A DNA stretch of 27,739 nucleotides from Paratractidigestivibacter sp963658035. GTDB taxonomy: Bacteria; Actinomycetota; Coriobacteriia; Coriobacteriales; Atopobiaceae. The notes under the pieces were generated by a model. The model did no database searches. It had not been told where the DNA came from and saw only the letters and a program-made list of their open reading frames with translations. Position 1 is the stretch's first letter. Each line of letters begins with the position of its first letter. A program made the position numbers and the translations under genes. The DNA is taken from NCBI GenBank assembly GCA_963658035.1, contig CAVKOL010000010.1, forward strand, positions 1-27,739, in the 5' to 3' direction. This document shows positions 17,554 through 24,992 of this stretch, piece by piece.

Positions 17554-19452
17554 CTATGCCTCGGGGTCGTTGATGACGGCCAGGAACTTCTCGGCGTAGG
17601 CCTCGGCTTTCTTGGCGCCCACGCCTAAGACGGTGAGAAACTCCTGCGCGTTGGAGGGGCGCTTGGCGCACATGTCTGCCAGCGAGGCGTTGTTGAAGAC
17701 GATGTAGGCAGGCACGCCCTGCTCGACGGCAAGCTCGGTGCGCAGGGCAACCAAGCGCTGGTAGAGGGCCTGGTCGGCTTCGGAGAGGTCTGCGGCGGCC
17801 GCGGCGGCGCGGGCTTTCCCGGCGCTTGACGAGGCCGCTTTGACAGGCCGGGGCTTCTCCTTGGCCACGCGAAGGATCAAAGGTTGGCCGTCGATGTTTT
17901 GGGCTCGCATAAAGGCGACGCCCTGGGGCGTGAGGGAAATCGTGGGGAACTTGCCAGCGGCCCTATCCAAAAGCCCGCGGTAGACCAGCTCGTCGATAAG
18001 GGCGCGGATGCGAGGCACAGGCACGGTGTCCATGATGCCGTAAGTGCTCAAGCGGTCGAACCCGGCCGAGAGGATCTTCTCGGCGTGTGACCCGCGCAGG
18101 ATATCGACGATGGTGGAGGCGCCAACGGTGCGGTTGACCTGTCCCAGCCTGGCCACACAGCTCACGATCTTGAGGCAATCGATGGTGGCGTCGACTTCCT
18201 CGAACTCGTTGAGGCAGTTGGAGCAGTTGCCGCAGTAAGTGGGCGCGTCCTCGCCAAAGTAGCGCAGGATAAACGAGCGCAGGCAATCTGTTGTGGTGGC
18301 GTAGAAGACCATCTGGCGCAGGCGCTTCTCGTCTTGCTCGCGAAGCTCCTCGAGCTGGGAAATGTCAAGGTCGTCGCGGCTGTTCTGCGAGATCAGGAAT
18401 TCCTGGGTGTGAACGTCTGCGGGGGAGTAGTACAAGACGCACTCGGCACGGGTGCCGTCGCGCCCGGCGCGGCCCGCCTCCTGGTAGTAGTTCTCAAGGC
18501 AGCTGGGCAGGTTGTAGTGGGCAACGTAGCTCACGTTGGATTTGTCGATGCCCATGCCAAAGGCATTGGTCGCCACCATGATGCGTGCGCGGTCGTAGAG
18601 GAAGTCCTCTTGGTTGCGTTCGCGTTCTGTTGCGGAGAGGCCCGCGTGGTAGCGGGTGGCGAGAAGACCTTGGGCGCACAGGTAATCGCTCACTTCCTCG
18701 ACCGCGCGGCGGCTCGAGCAGTAGACGATGCCGCTTTGGTCCCGACGCTCGGCGCAGAAGGCGGCGAGCATCTGGACCTTCTCGTTTGCGTTCTTTGGAC
18801 GCTCGACACAGAAGCTGAGGTTGGGGCGGTCGAAGCTGGCCACCACGCAAAAGGGGTCGACAAGGCCAAGGGACGCGGCAATGTCGTCGCGCACCCTTTG
18901 GGTTGCCGTGGCGGTCAAGGCCATCACGGGAGGGCGTGCGGGAAGTGCTTGGATAAAGTCAATGATGCGCTGGTAAGAGGGCCTAAAGTCGTTGCCCCAC
19001 TGGCTGATGCAGTGTGCCTCGTCCACGGCGAGAAGCGCGATGCCGCGCGCTGAGGCGGCTTCGATGAAGCGCGGATCGTCCAGGCGCTCGGGGGCGACGT
19101 AGACCAGCGTCAGCGCGCCGCTTTGGATGCCGGTTAAGACCTCGTCTTGCTCGACGCCGTCTTGGGTCGAGTTGAGGTAGCTCGCGGCCACGCCGTACTG
19201 GCGAAGCGCCCCCACCTGGTCTGCCATGAGCGAGATGAGGGGCGAGATGACGACGGTCACGCCCGCGCCCCTGGCAGCTAACGCGATGGCCGGCACTTGG
19301 TAGCAGATGGACTTGCCGGCCGAGGTAGGCATGACGGCCAGGACATCGCGCCCGGCTAGCGCGGCGTCCACAATCTGGCCCTGGTGGGGCCTAAAGTCCT
19401 GGTAGCCAAAGGTCTGGCGCAGTATGTCGAGCGGCGCGTTGGTTGCGGCCAT
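17554..19452 (-). CDS. recQ: RecQ family ATP-dependent DNA helicase
   Basis: A 632-residue 3'-5' DNA helicase of superfamily 2. Seen in order: FGYQDFRPHQGQIVDA (15-30), Walker A MPTSAGKS (41-48), the DEAH box AVDEAHCISQWGNDFRPSY (142-160), motif VI QEAGRAGRDG, the RecQ zinc-binding site including YCGNCSNC, a winged-helix segment, and a C-terminal HRDC domain beginning DQALYQRLVALRTELA. The aromatic-rich loop after the DEAH box has Asn where His is usual (QWGND instead of QWGHD). ATG 19452 has AGGTGG just upstream. The Lhr-like helicase gene ends only 27 bases upstream, so recQ is probably the last gene of the TerB/BrxD-like/Lhr-like cluster. Confidence 0.96.
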   Translation of the reverse strand: MAATNAPLDILRQTFGYQDFRPHQGQIVDAALAGRDVLAVMPTSAGKSICYQVPAIALAARGAGVTVVISPLISLMADQVGALRQYGVAASYLNSTQDGVEQDEVLTGIQSGALTLVYVAPERLDDPRFIEAASARGIALLAVDEAHCISQWGNDFRPSYQRIIDFIQALPARPPVMALTATATQRVRDDIAASLGLVDPFCVVASFDRPNLSFCVERPKNANEKVQMLAAFCAERRDQSGIVYCSSRRAVEEVSDYLCAQGLLATRYHAGLSATERERNQEDFLYDRARIMVATNAFGMGIDKSNVSYVAHYNLPSCLENYYQEAGRAGRDGTRAECVLYYSPADVHTQEFLISQNSRDDLDISQLEELREQDEKRLRQMVFYATTTDCLRSFILRYFGEDAPTYCGNCSNCLNEFEEVDATIDCLKIVSCVARLGQVNRTVGASTIVDILRGSHAEKILSAGFDRLSTYGIMDTVPVPRIRALIDELVYRGLLDRAAGKFPTISLTPQGVAFMRAQNIDGQPLILRVAKEKPRPVKAASSSAGKARAAAAAADLSEADQALYQRLVALRTELAVEQGVPAYIVFNNASLADMCAKRPSNAQEFLTVLGVGAKKAEAYAEKFLAVINDPEA

Positions 19453-19479
19453 GGGTTCCACCTCACATGTGACGTGCGG

Positions 19480-21981
19480 CTATGTGTCGATCTCGACGAA
19501 GTCGGCTGGCTCTGCCCAAGGGATGTTCCTTTGGGCACCCCACAGGCGAACACGCTCCTTCACCCCGTCGACGTCAAGCGTGCCCAGGGCAAACCCCTTG
19601 CGAACAAGCTCCTCGGGCACCAGCTCATCGTACTTCTCAAAGTAGGGGACTTCCTTGGGATAGAGAAGCTTCATTGGGTCGGTCAAGGCGGCGGCTTGCT
19701 CGACCAGGACCTTGAAGAACTGCTGTTCATCAACGTCTTTTGCCATCACAAAGGTCATGAAGTAGGGCCGAGAAGAGCTAAAGCCCTTAAGGCCCAGGTC
19801 CTTGGCGCAGCAGATCTTGAGGATCCTCTCGAGGGCGAGAAACGCATAGGTTCCCAGCCACGGGAGCAGGCACCACATGTTGTCGCCCAGGTTGACCAGG
19901 GGCGTCTTGGTAAGGCCCCCGTTCTCTGCGACGTGGCGGGCCTGGGCCAGGCGGGCGCGGGCATGTGGCTGCAGGTAGCCGTAGACCTGCGCTTCGTCCA
20001 GGGCCTGGCGCATGCGCAGCAGGACGCGGGTGTTGATGTCGCCGGGGCACTCGCCAAAGTAGGCGGGCACGCGGCCCTTGACGCGCGTGACGTAGAGCAG
20101 GTGACGCTTGTGGTCAACCTCGTCGACAATCCAGACGTGGCCTGCGATGGCAACTTTCTCGCCGGGCGGGGGCGGGGCGCACAGGGTGCCGATCTCTTGC
20201 GAGTCGCATCGCACCGTGTACTCGACGCTTTCTTGGAAGACGGCAAAGAACTTGTAGCTGTTGGTGACCCTCTCGCCGGCAAGGCCCACGATAAGGCCGC
20301 CTTCCTCGGTCTGCTCGATAAAGTCGCAGGCCAAAAGGTGGCGCAAGAGCACGCGGAAGTCGTCGGTCGAGACGCGGTGGAAGGGCGTGAGCGTCAGGAC
20401 GCGGCTCGCCAGTTGTGGCGGCGTGAGCTCGCCCTCCGAGGCAAGCGTCGCCAGCGTTTGGTGGCACAGCAAGCTGTACGGCAGGCGGTTGAGGCGCTGG
20501 GGCTCGACCCAGTGCTCTTCTCGGTAAAGCTGGACCAAGGCGATGCCCTGCAGGAGCTCCCAGGGGATGGTCTCGGGCGTGAGCGAGCGGGGCTCGGGTT
20601 GTTCTTCTCGCATGACAAACCACATCTCGGGCGGGGCGTCGCGCCTGCCGGTGCGGCCCATGCGCTGCAGGAAGGACGAGACGGTGAAGGGCGCGTTGAC
20701 GTGGAAGGCGCGCTCGAGGCGGCCGACGTCGATGCCCAGCTCGAGCGTTGCGGTTGCGACGATGGCGAGCTCGGAGGTCTCGTCTCTCATGGCTTCCTCG
20801 GCGCTTTCTCGTATTGCGGCGGAGAGGTTGCCGTGGTGAATTAAGAAGCGGTCTGGCTCGTGACTTTTTTCGCAGAGGGCGCGCAGGCAGGTGCAGACGT
20901 CTTCGGCTTCTTCACGGGAGTTGGTAAAGACGAGAGACTTGCAGCCTCTGGTGTGGTCGAAGATGTAGCCCATAGCGGGGTCGGAATTCATCGGGGCGGT
21001 ATTCGACTCAGCGCCTGTGGGGTCGCCTGGGGTCCACGGAATTGTCTCCATGCTCAAACAGTCCTGTTCGCACGAAGGCGCCACTGGCGCCTTCGGCTCA
21101 TGCGGAACTGCGCGTGGAGACAATTCCATGGACCTGGGGGTGCCATCGCCCGACGTTGGGGTGACGGCTGCGCTTTGCGCAGCGTCTGCGGGCGCGGGGG
21201 TTTCAGCGGTCGCGGCAGTGCACGCGACAGCGCTAACAGTGGATAGGTTGGATTGTAGGGACCCTTCGGTGGCTTGGGGGCCGGTTTGGTAGAAGTGCTC
21301 CATGGAGAGGCGCCAGGTGCGCGGGGGCTCGGTTACCTGGGGGATCAGGGTGGCGCGGCCGGTGTTGGCGCTGAGAAAATCGCCGACGCTCTTGGGATCG
21401 CCTATGGTGGCCGAAAGGCCTATGCGGCGGGGGTTGACCTGCGCTATGCGAGACAGGCGCTCGATCAGGCAGATGGTCTGGAAGCCGCGGTCGGCCCGCA
21501 GCAGCGAGTGCACCTCATCGATGATGACGTAGCGCAGGTCGCAAAAGAGGCGGCTGACCAGGGCATGCTTGCGCATGAGCAGGGCCTCAAGGGACTCTGG
21601 CGTAATCTGCAGGATGCCGCTGGGGCGCTGCAGGAGCTTGGCCTTGTGCGAGGCCGAGACGTCGCCGTGCCAGTGCCAGACCTTGATGTCCGCGCGCTCG
21701 CACAGCTCTTCCAGCCGATAGAACTGGTCGTTGATAAGGGCCTTGGTGGGGCCGATGTAAAGTGCGCCCACAGACGCCGGCGGGTTCTCCCAAAACTCGC
21801 TCAAGATGGGGAAGAAGGCTGCCTCGGTCTTGCCGGATGCGGTGGCTGCGCAGAGAAGAACGTGGTCGTCGGTGTCAAAGATGGCCTCGCCGGCGGCTAT
21901 CTGGATGCCTCGTAGGTTTTCCCATTCGTGCTCGTAGATGAAGTCCTGCACAAACGGCGCGTAGCGGTCGAAGACAGACAT
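19480..21981 (-). CDS. Lhr/BrxH-like DEAD/DEAH box helicase carrying an embedded palindromic element
   Basis: An 833-residue superfamily 2 helicase. RecA domain 1 holds a Q-motif-like LRGIQIAAGEAI (23-34), Walker A ATASGKT (46-52), TPES, the DEVH box VIIDEVHSLL (152-161) and LSATIGD (189-195). RecA domain 2 has SLVFTNSREEAE, LELGIDVG and QRMGRTGRRD. A large C-terminal region follows, with HVWIVDEVDHKRHLLYV as in Lhr-type proteins. Between the RecA domains, residues about 236-333 form an Ala/Thr/Pro-rich insertion, and residues 283-318 are encoded by palindromic family 1 copy 2. The gene starts nine bases after the BrxD-like stop without a strong ribosome site, implying coupled translation. 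Expected activity is ATP-driven unwinding or translocation on nucleic acid. Confidence 0.9.
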   Translation of the reverse strand: MSVFDRYAPFVQDFIYEHEWENLRGIQIAAGEAIFDTDDHVLLCAATASGKTEAAFFPILSEFWENPPASVGALYIGPTKALINDQFYRLEELCERADIKVWHWHGDVSASHKAKLLQRPSGILQITPESLEALLMRKHALVSRLFCDLRYVIIDEVHSLLRADRGFQTICLIERLSRIAQVNPRRIGLSATIGDPKSVGDFLSANTGRATLIPQVTEPPRTWRLSMEHFYQTGPQATEGSLQSNLSTVSAVACTAATAETPAPADAAQSAAVTPTSGDGTPRSMELSPRAVPHEPKAPVAPSCEQDCLSMETIPWTPGDPTGAESNTAPMNSDPAMGYIFDHTRGCKSLVFTNSREEAEDVCTCLRALCEKSHEPDRFLIHHGNLSAAIRESAEEAMRDETSELAIVATATLELGIDVGRLERAFHVNAPFTVSSFLQRMGRTGRRDAPPEMWFVMREEQPEPRSLTPETIPWELLQGIALVQLYREEHWVEPQRLNRLPYSLLCHQTLATLASEGELTPPQLASRVLTLTPFHRVSTDDFRVLLRHLLACDFIEQTEEGGLIVGLAGERVTNSYKFFAVFQESVEYTVRCDSQEIGTLCAPPPPGEKVAIAGHVWIVDEVDHKRHLLYVTRVKGRVPAYFGECPGDINTRVLLRMRQALDEAQVYGYLQPHARARLAQARHVAENGGLTKTPLVNLGDNMWCLLPWLGTYAFLALERILKICCAKDLGLKGFSSSRPYFMTFVMAKDVDEQQFFKVLVEQAAALTDPMKLLYPKEVPYFEKYDELVPEELVRKGFALGTLDVDGVKERVRLWGAQRNIPWAEPADFVEIDT
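21031..21134 (-). repeat. Palindromic element family 1, copy 2 (inside a coding region)
   Basis: The outer arms GGTCCACGGAATTGTCTCCA (21031-21050) and 21115-21134 are reverse complements with one mismatch. The inner hairpin is GAAGGCGCC (21074-21082), loop ACT, GGCGCCTTC (21086-21094). The two segments between the stems match copy 1 at 5315-5435 almost without change. Relative to the conserved core the orientation is minus, the sense strand of the helicase gene. The element is read in frame as residues 283-318 (from RSMELSPRAV to IPWTP) without a stop. Confidence 0.9.
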
Positions 21982-21990
21982 GGCGCGCTG

Positions 21991-23292
21991 CTAAATCGTG
22001 AACTCGGCAAAGGCCGACTCGTCGGCCCCGTTGCCCGCAGAGCTGCCCGTATCGTTGCCGCCCGCGGTAACCGCCCCTGTAAAGGCGCTGGACTGCAAGA
22101 GGTCCTCCACCTTGGCATCGGGGTTTTGGCACATGATGTCGAGAAGCTCGATGAAGTCGCGGATCACCTCGCGTGGGGTGAGGTGCGAGTCTGCCCCCAC
22201 GCGACCGAACTCGATCTGCAGGAAGCGCACGAGGTCTTCGGTCACCAGCGTGCGCTCATAGCCAAAGTACCCCGCGTGGATATCGGCGAGCTTCTCGATT
22301 AGTACCAGCAGCTCCTCGTAGGTCAAGGGCTGCAGGTGGATAACCGGGGCCAGCATGTCGGTCATGCCTTCTTGCGCAAAGCGCCCCTGCGTAAGGCGGC
22401 TGCGCAGGGCCTCGTAGCTAAAGACGCCGCGGCGGCGGTCCTCGATGGACTGCGGCGTGCCGCCCATGATGATGCCCAGGTTGTGCGCCTTGCCCTGCAA
22501 GGTGTCGTTGTACATGGTGAGAATCTTCTCGTAGTTGTACTGGCGCGTGACCGAGTTGGGAATCTTGTACAGGTTGACCAGCTCGTCGATCATGACGAGA
22601 AGGCCCTTGTAGCCGGCGCCAACCAAAAAAGCCGCCAGCAGCTTGATGTAGTCGTACCAGTCGTCGTCGCCAATGACGCACGAGACGCCAAGCTCGGCCT
22701 TGGCCTCGGTCTTGGTGCGGTACTCTCCGCGAAGCCAGCGCGTCACGGCCGCCTGCGTCTCTTCGTCCCCCTCGCGCACAGCGTTGCGGTAGCGCCTGAG
22801 CATGCGGGCAAAGTCAAAGCCGTGGACCATCTCTTCGATGGGCTCAAGCTGCGTGGCCAGGGCCGCCTCGTCGTCGCCCACGGCCTGTACCCAGCGGTTG
22901 AGCACCAGGTTCAACGCACCGCCCTCGGGCCGCGTCTTGGTGGAAAGGTTGCGGATAAGCTCGCGATACGTGGCCAGGCCCTGCCCCTGCCCGCCCTGGA
23001 GCCTGCGCTCGGGCGACAGGTCGGCATCCGCCACCACAAAGTCCTTGCCCATGGCGTGCGTGCGGATGGTTTGCAAAAGGAAGCTCTTACCTGCGCCGTA
23101 GCGGCCCACCAAGAACCTAAAGCTGGCGCCACCGTCCTCGATCAGGCCAAGGTCGGTCAAGAAAGCCTGGATTTCCTTCTCGCGCCCCACGGTGATGTAC
23201 GGCAGGCCGATGCGCGGCACGACGCCGCCCTTAAGCGAGTTGATGATGACTGCGGCGATCCGCTTGGGAACCTTTTGCGTGAGCTCTGCCAT
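21991..23292 (-). CDS. BrxD-like P-loop ATPase (DUF2791 family)
   Basis: A 433-residue ATPase. VPKRIAAVIINSLKGGVVPR (9-28) and YITVGREKEI (32-41) precede Walker A GRYGAGKS (63-70); Walker B is GLLVMIDELVNLYK (230-243). The C-terminal part has LGIIMGGTP and a long helical region with ITPREV-like LTPREVIRDFIELLD. These are features of the DUF2791 family that includes BrxD of type 2 BREX phage-defence systems. ATG 23292 has AAAGGA seven bases upstream; the open frame extends 21 codons further but crosses the promoter. The Lhr-like helicase gene follows after nine bases. No PglZ, methylase, BrxC or BrxB gene is present in the window. Confidence 0.86.
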   Translation of the reverse strand: MAELTQKVPKRIAAVIINSLKGGVVPRIGLPYITVGREKEIQAFLTDLGLIEDGGASFRFLVGRYGAGKSFLLQTIRTHAMGKDFVVADADLSPERRLQGGQGQGLATYRELIRNLSTKTRPEGGALNLVLNRWVQAVGDDEAALATQLEPIEEMVHGFDFARMLRRYRNAVREGDEETQAAVTRWLRGEYRTKTEAKAELGVSCVIGDDDWYDYIKLLAAFLVGAGYKGLLVMIDELVNLYKIPNSVTRQYNYEKILTMYNDTLQGKAHNLGIIMGGTPQSIEDRRRGVFSYEALRSRLTQGRFAQEGMTDMLAPVIHLQPLTYEELLVLIEKLADIHAGYFGYERTLVTEDLVRFLQIEFGRVGADSHLTPREVIRDFIELLDIMCQNPDAKVEDLLQSSAFTGAVTAGGNDTGSSAGNGADESAFAEFTI

Positions 23293-23326
23293 GCGCGCGT
23301 CCTTTGTGTCTAGAGTGATTGAATCG

Positions 23327-23355
23327 ATACTAGCACAAGTGTACGATGACAGCAA
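23327..23355 (-). promoter_or_regulatory. Promoter before the BrxD-like gene
   Basis: On the minus strand, TTGCTG (23355-23350) and TAGTAT (23332-23327) are spaced by exactly 17 bases, 34 bases before the ATG. It would drive the BrxD-like, Lhr-like and recQ genes separately from the TerB-type gene. Confidence 0.6.
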
Positions 23356-23364
23356 ACAGTTGTT

Positions 23365-24978
23365 CTAATATTTTAGTGCGCCCCGAACATCGTCGACGTA
23401 GTCCCCGATCAGTCCCGGCGCCCCGTCGTCGCCAAACTCCAGGGCGGTGTCGCCCAGCAGGTCAAAGAGCTTCTCGTTAATGGAGTCGACCAACAGGTCC
23501 AGCTCGTTTGAGGGCAAGACGGGCTTGCCAGCGAGAAGGTCGGCGAGCAGCGCGGCTTCCTGCGGCGTCAAACCGTAGGGGAGGGCGACATCGTTTTCTA
23601 CCAGCTCTGCCGCCAGCTCTGCGGCCGGCGCCTCCTCGACCGGCTCGGTCTTCTCCGCTTCAACTGGGGCCGCTTCCACGGGCTCTTCCTCGCGTTCCTC
23701 GTCCACCAGCAACGCCTCGCGCGTCGATGCCGCCGCTGTTCGAATCCCGGCCAGCTTGGACAAGTCGATGTCCACCCGCACGGGCGCCGAGGTCTTTTTC
23801 CAGGCAAGGTAATCGTGCGTCTGTGCATCAACGATTGAAACAAGGTACTTGGGCGCCCCGGCGTCCTCGACGGCGCACGACACACCAAATTCCGCGCAAA
23901 GCCGCAGGTCAACGGCCCGCAGAATCTGGGCAATCTTCTCTAGGCGCGCGCCTGCGTCGTGGTAGCAGTTCTTGCTCCACCGGTTGTTCTTGCAGGTGTA
24001 TCGGGTGGTAGCCGTGACTTGGTACTCGACGTCTTCGTGCGCCTGCGCGGGAAAGCAAAACAGCGAGCTTGCGAACATATGGTGGACGGTCGCGTAGCGC
24101 TTGCCGAATAAACTCTCGACGTAACTTTGCTCGTGGCCGCTGCGCCAACGTTGCACCATGCGGGCAAAAACCGCCTGGCAGACGGCCGCATAATCGTCAA
24201 CGTGCCCCGCCAAGCCGGCGGACGCGCGCACGTCGTAGCTCGACAACTCGCATAAAGCATCAAACAACTCGCGCTGCCCGTCCACGTCGCGCCCAAAGGG
24301 GAACGGCACCTTCTTGCGCCCGCCGCCCGCGCCCAGGTCAACGCGCCCCTCGGCGGCCGCCAGGACCTCGACTGCCTCGTCGTGCGCGCCTCCCGCATAG
24401 CCCGCCACCAGCTGCGTGTCAAGCCCGTACCAGGCCGCATAGTCCACCAGCCAGGCCGTGACATAGCGGTCTAGCTCGTTGTTCACCAGCTGCCACTTTT
24501 GCCAAAAGGCCTCGATATCGCGAAAGCCCTTCTCGCCGGGTGTAGTCCCAATGCCGTTGAGCAGCTCGTATACGTAGACAAACGCAAACGCGGGGCAGGC
24601 CAGGGCCACATCGCCCGCTCGCACGTGCGTGCGCCAGGTGAAATAGCCCCTGAGCTGCCGGTCGTTCATCGAGCGATACGAGGGAAAGTAGTGGTAGTAC
24701 TCGCCGTGATAGGGGCAGTCGTCGGCAAAATCCTCCATTAGGCGAGCCTGCTCGATAAACAGGTGGGTGTCCGACCACATAGCGGCATCGGGCCGGTGCT
24801 GCAGCTCGCGCATCTGGCGGATCTTCTCGGGCATATACGTCGACATCTGCGAGGCCCGGCGCAAAATAGGCTCGTCGCCATAGACCTTCGAGCCCGTGCG
24901 CGTCTGCATCGAGACGACCCGCGGGTTGTCCAAAATCTCTTGGAGCAGCCGGTCTATCTTGTCTTTATTGGAACCCAA
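23365..24978 (-). CDS. TerB-N/TerB-C domain protein
   Basis: About 537 residues from TTG 24978. Residues 40-200 (from PILRRASQMSTYMPEKIRQM through YHYFPSYRSMNDRQLRGYFTWR and FAFVYVYELLNGIG) match the TerB-N domain. The C-terminus (about 465-535) with LTPQEAALLADLL, DSINEKLFDLLGDTALEF and GLIGDYVDDVRGAL matches the TerB-C domain. An acidic Glu/Ala/Pro linker (425-465) separates it from the middle region, which has a Cys-containing CKNNRWSKNCYHDAG stretch. No canonical TerB core was recognised. Such proteins are linked in comparative genomics to stress and DNA-processing systems. The TTG start follows the permease stop by 14 bases with a weak AGG; the next in-frame start is ATG 24909, without a ribosome site. 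Confidence 0.84.
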   Translation of the reverse strand: MGSNKDKIDRLLQEILDNPRVVSMQTRTGSKVYGDEPILRRASQMSTYMPEKIRQMRELQHRPDAAMWSDTHLFIEQARLMEDFADDCPYHGEYYHYFPSYRSMNDRQLRGYFTWRTHVRAGDVALACPAFAFVYVYELLNGIGTTPGEKGFRDIEAFWQKWQLVNNELDRYVTAWLVDYAAWYGLDTQLVAGYAGGAHDEAVEVLAAAEGRVDLGAGGGRKKVPFPFGRDVDGQRELFDALCELSSYDVRASAGLAGHVDDYAAVCQAVFARMVQRWRSGHEQSYVESLFGKRYATVHHMFASSLFCFPAQAHEDVEYQVTATTRYTCKNNRWSKNCYHDAGARLEKIAQILRAVDLRLCAEFGVSCAVEDAGAPKYLVSIVDAQTHDYLAWKKTSAPVRVDIDLSKLAGIRTAAASTREALLVDEEREEEPVEAAPVEAEKTEPVEEAPAAELAAELVENDVALPYGLTPQEAALLADLLAGKPVLPSNELDLLVDSINEKLFDLLGDTALEFGDDGAPGLIGDYVDDVRGALKY

Positions 24979-24992
24979 GCCGTGCGACCTGC

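Noticed and set aside
19384..20844. A 486-codon plus-strand frame opposite the Lhr-like helicase
   Set aside because: Antisense shadow with no start signal or recognisable domain.
17554..24978. A complete BREX or DISARM phage-defence system
   Set aside because: No adenine methylase, PglZ, BrxC/BrxB, DrmB or nuclease gene is present; only the BrxD-like and Lhr-like parts are shared.
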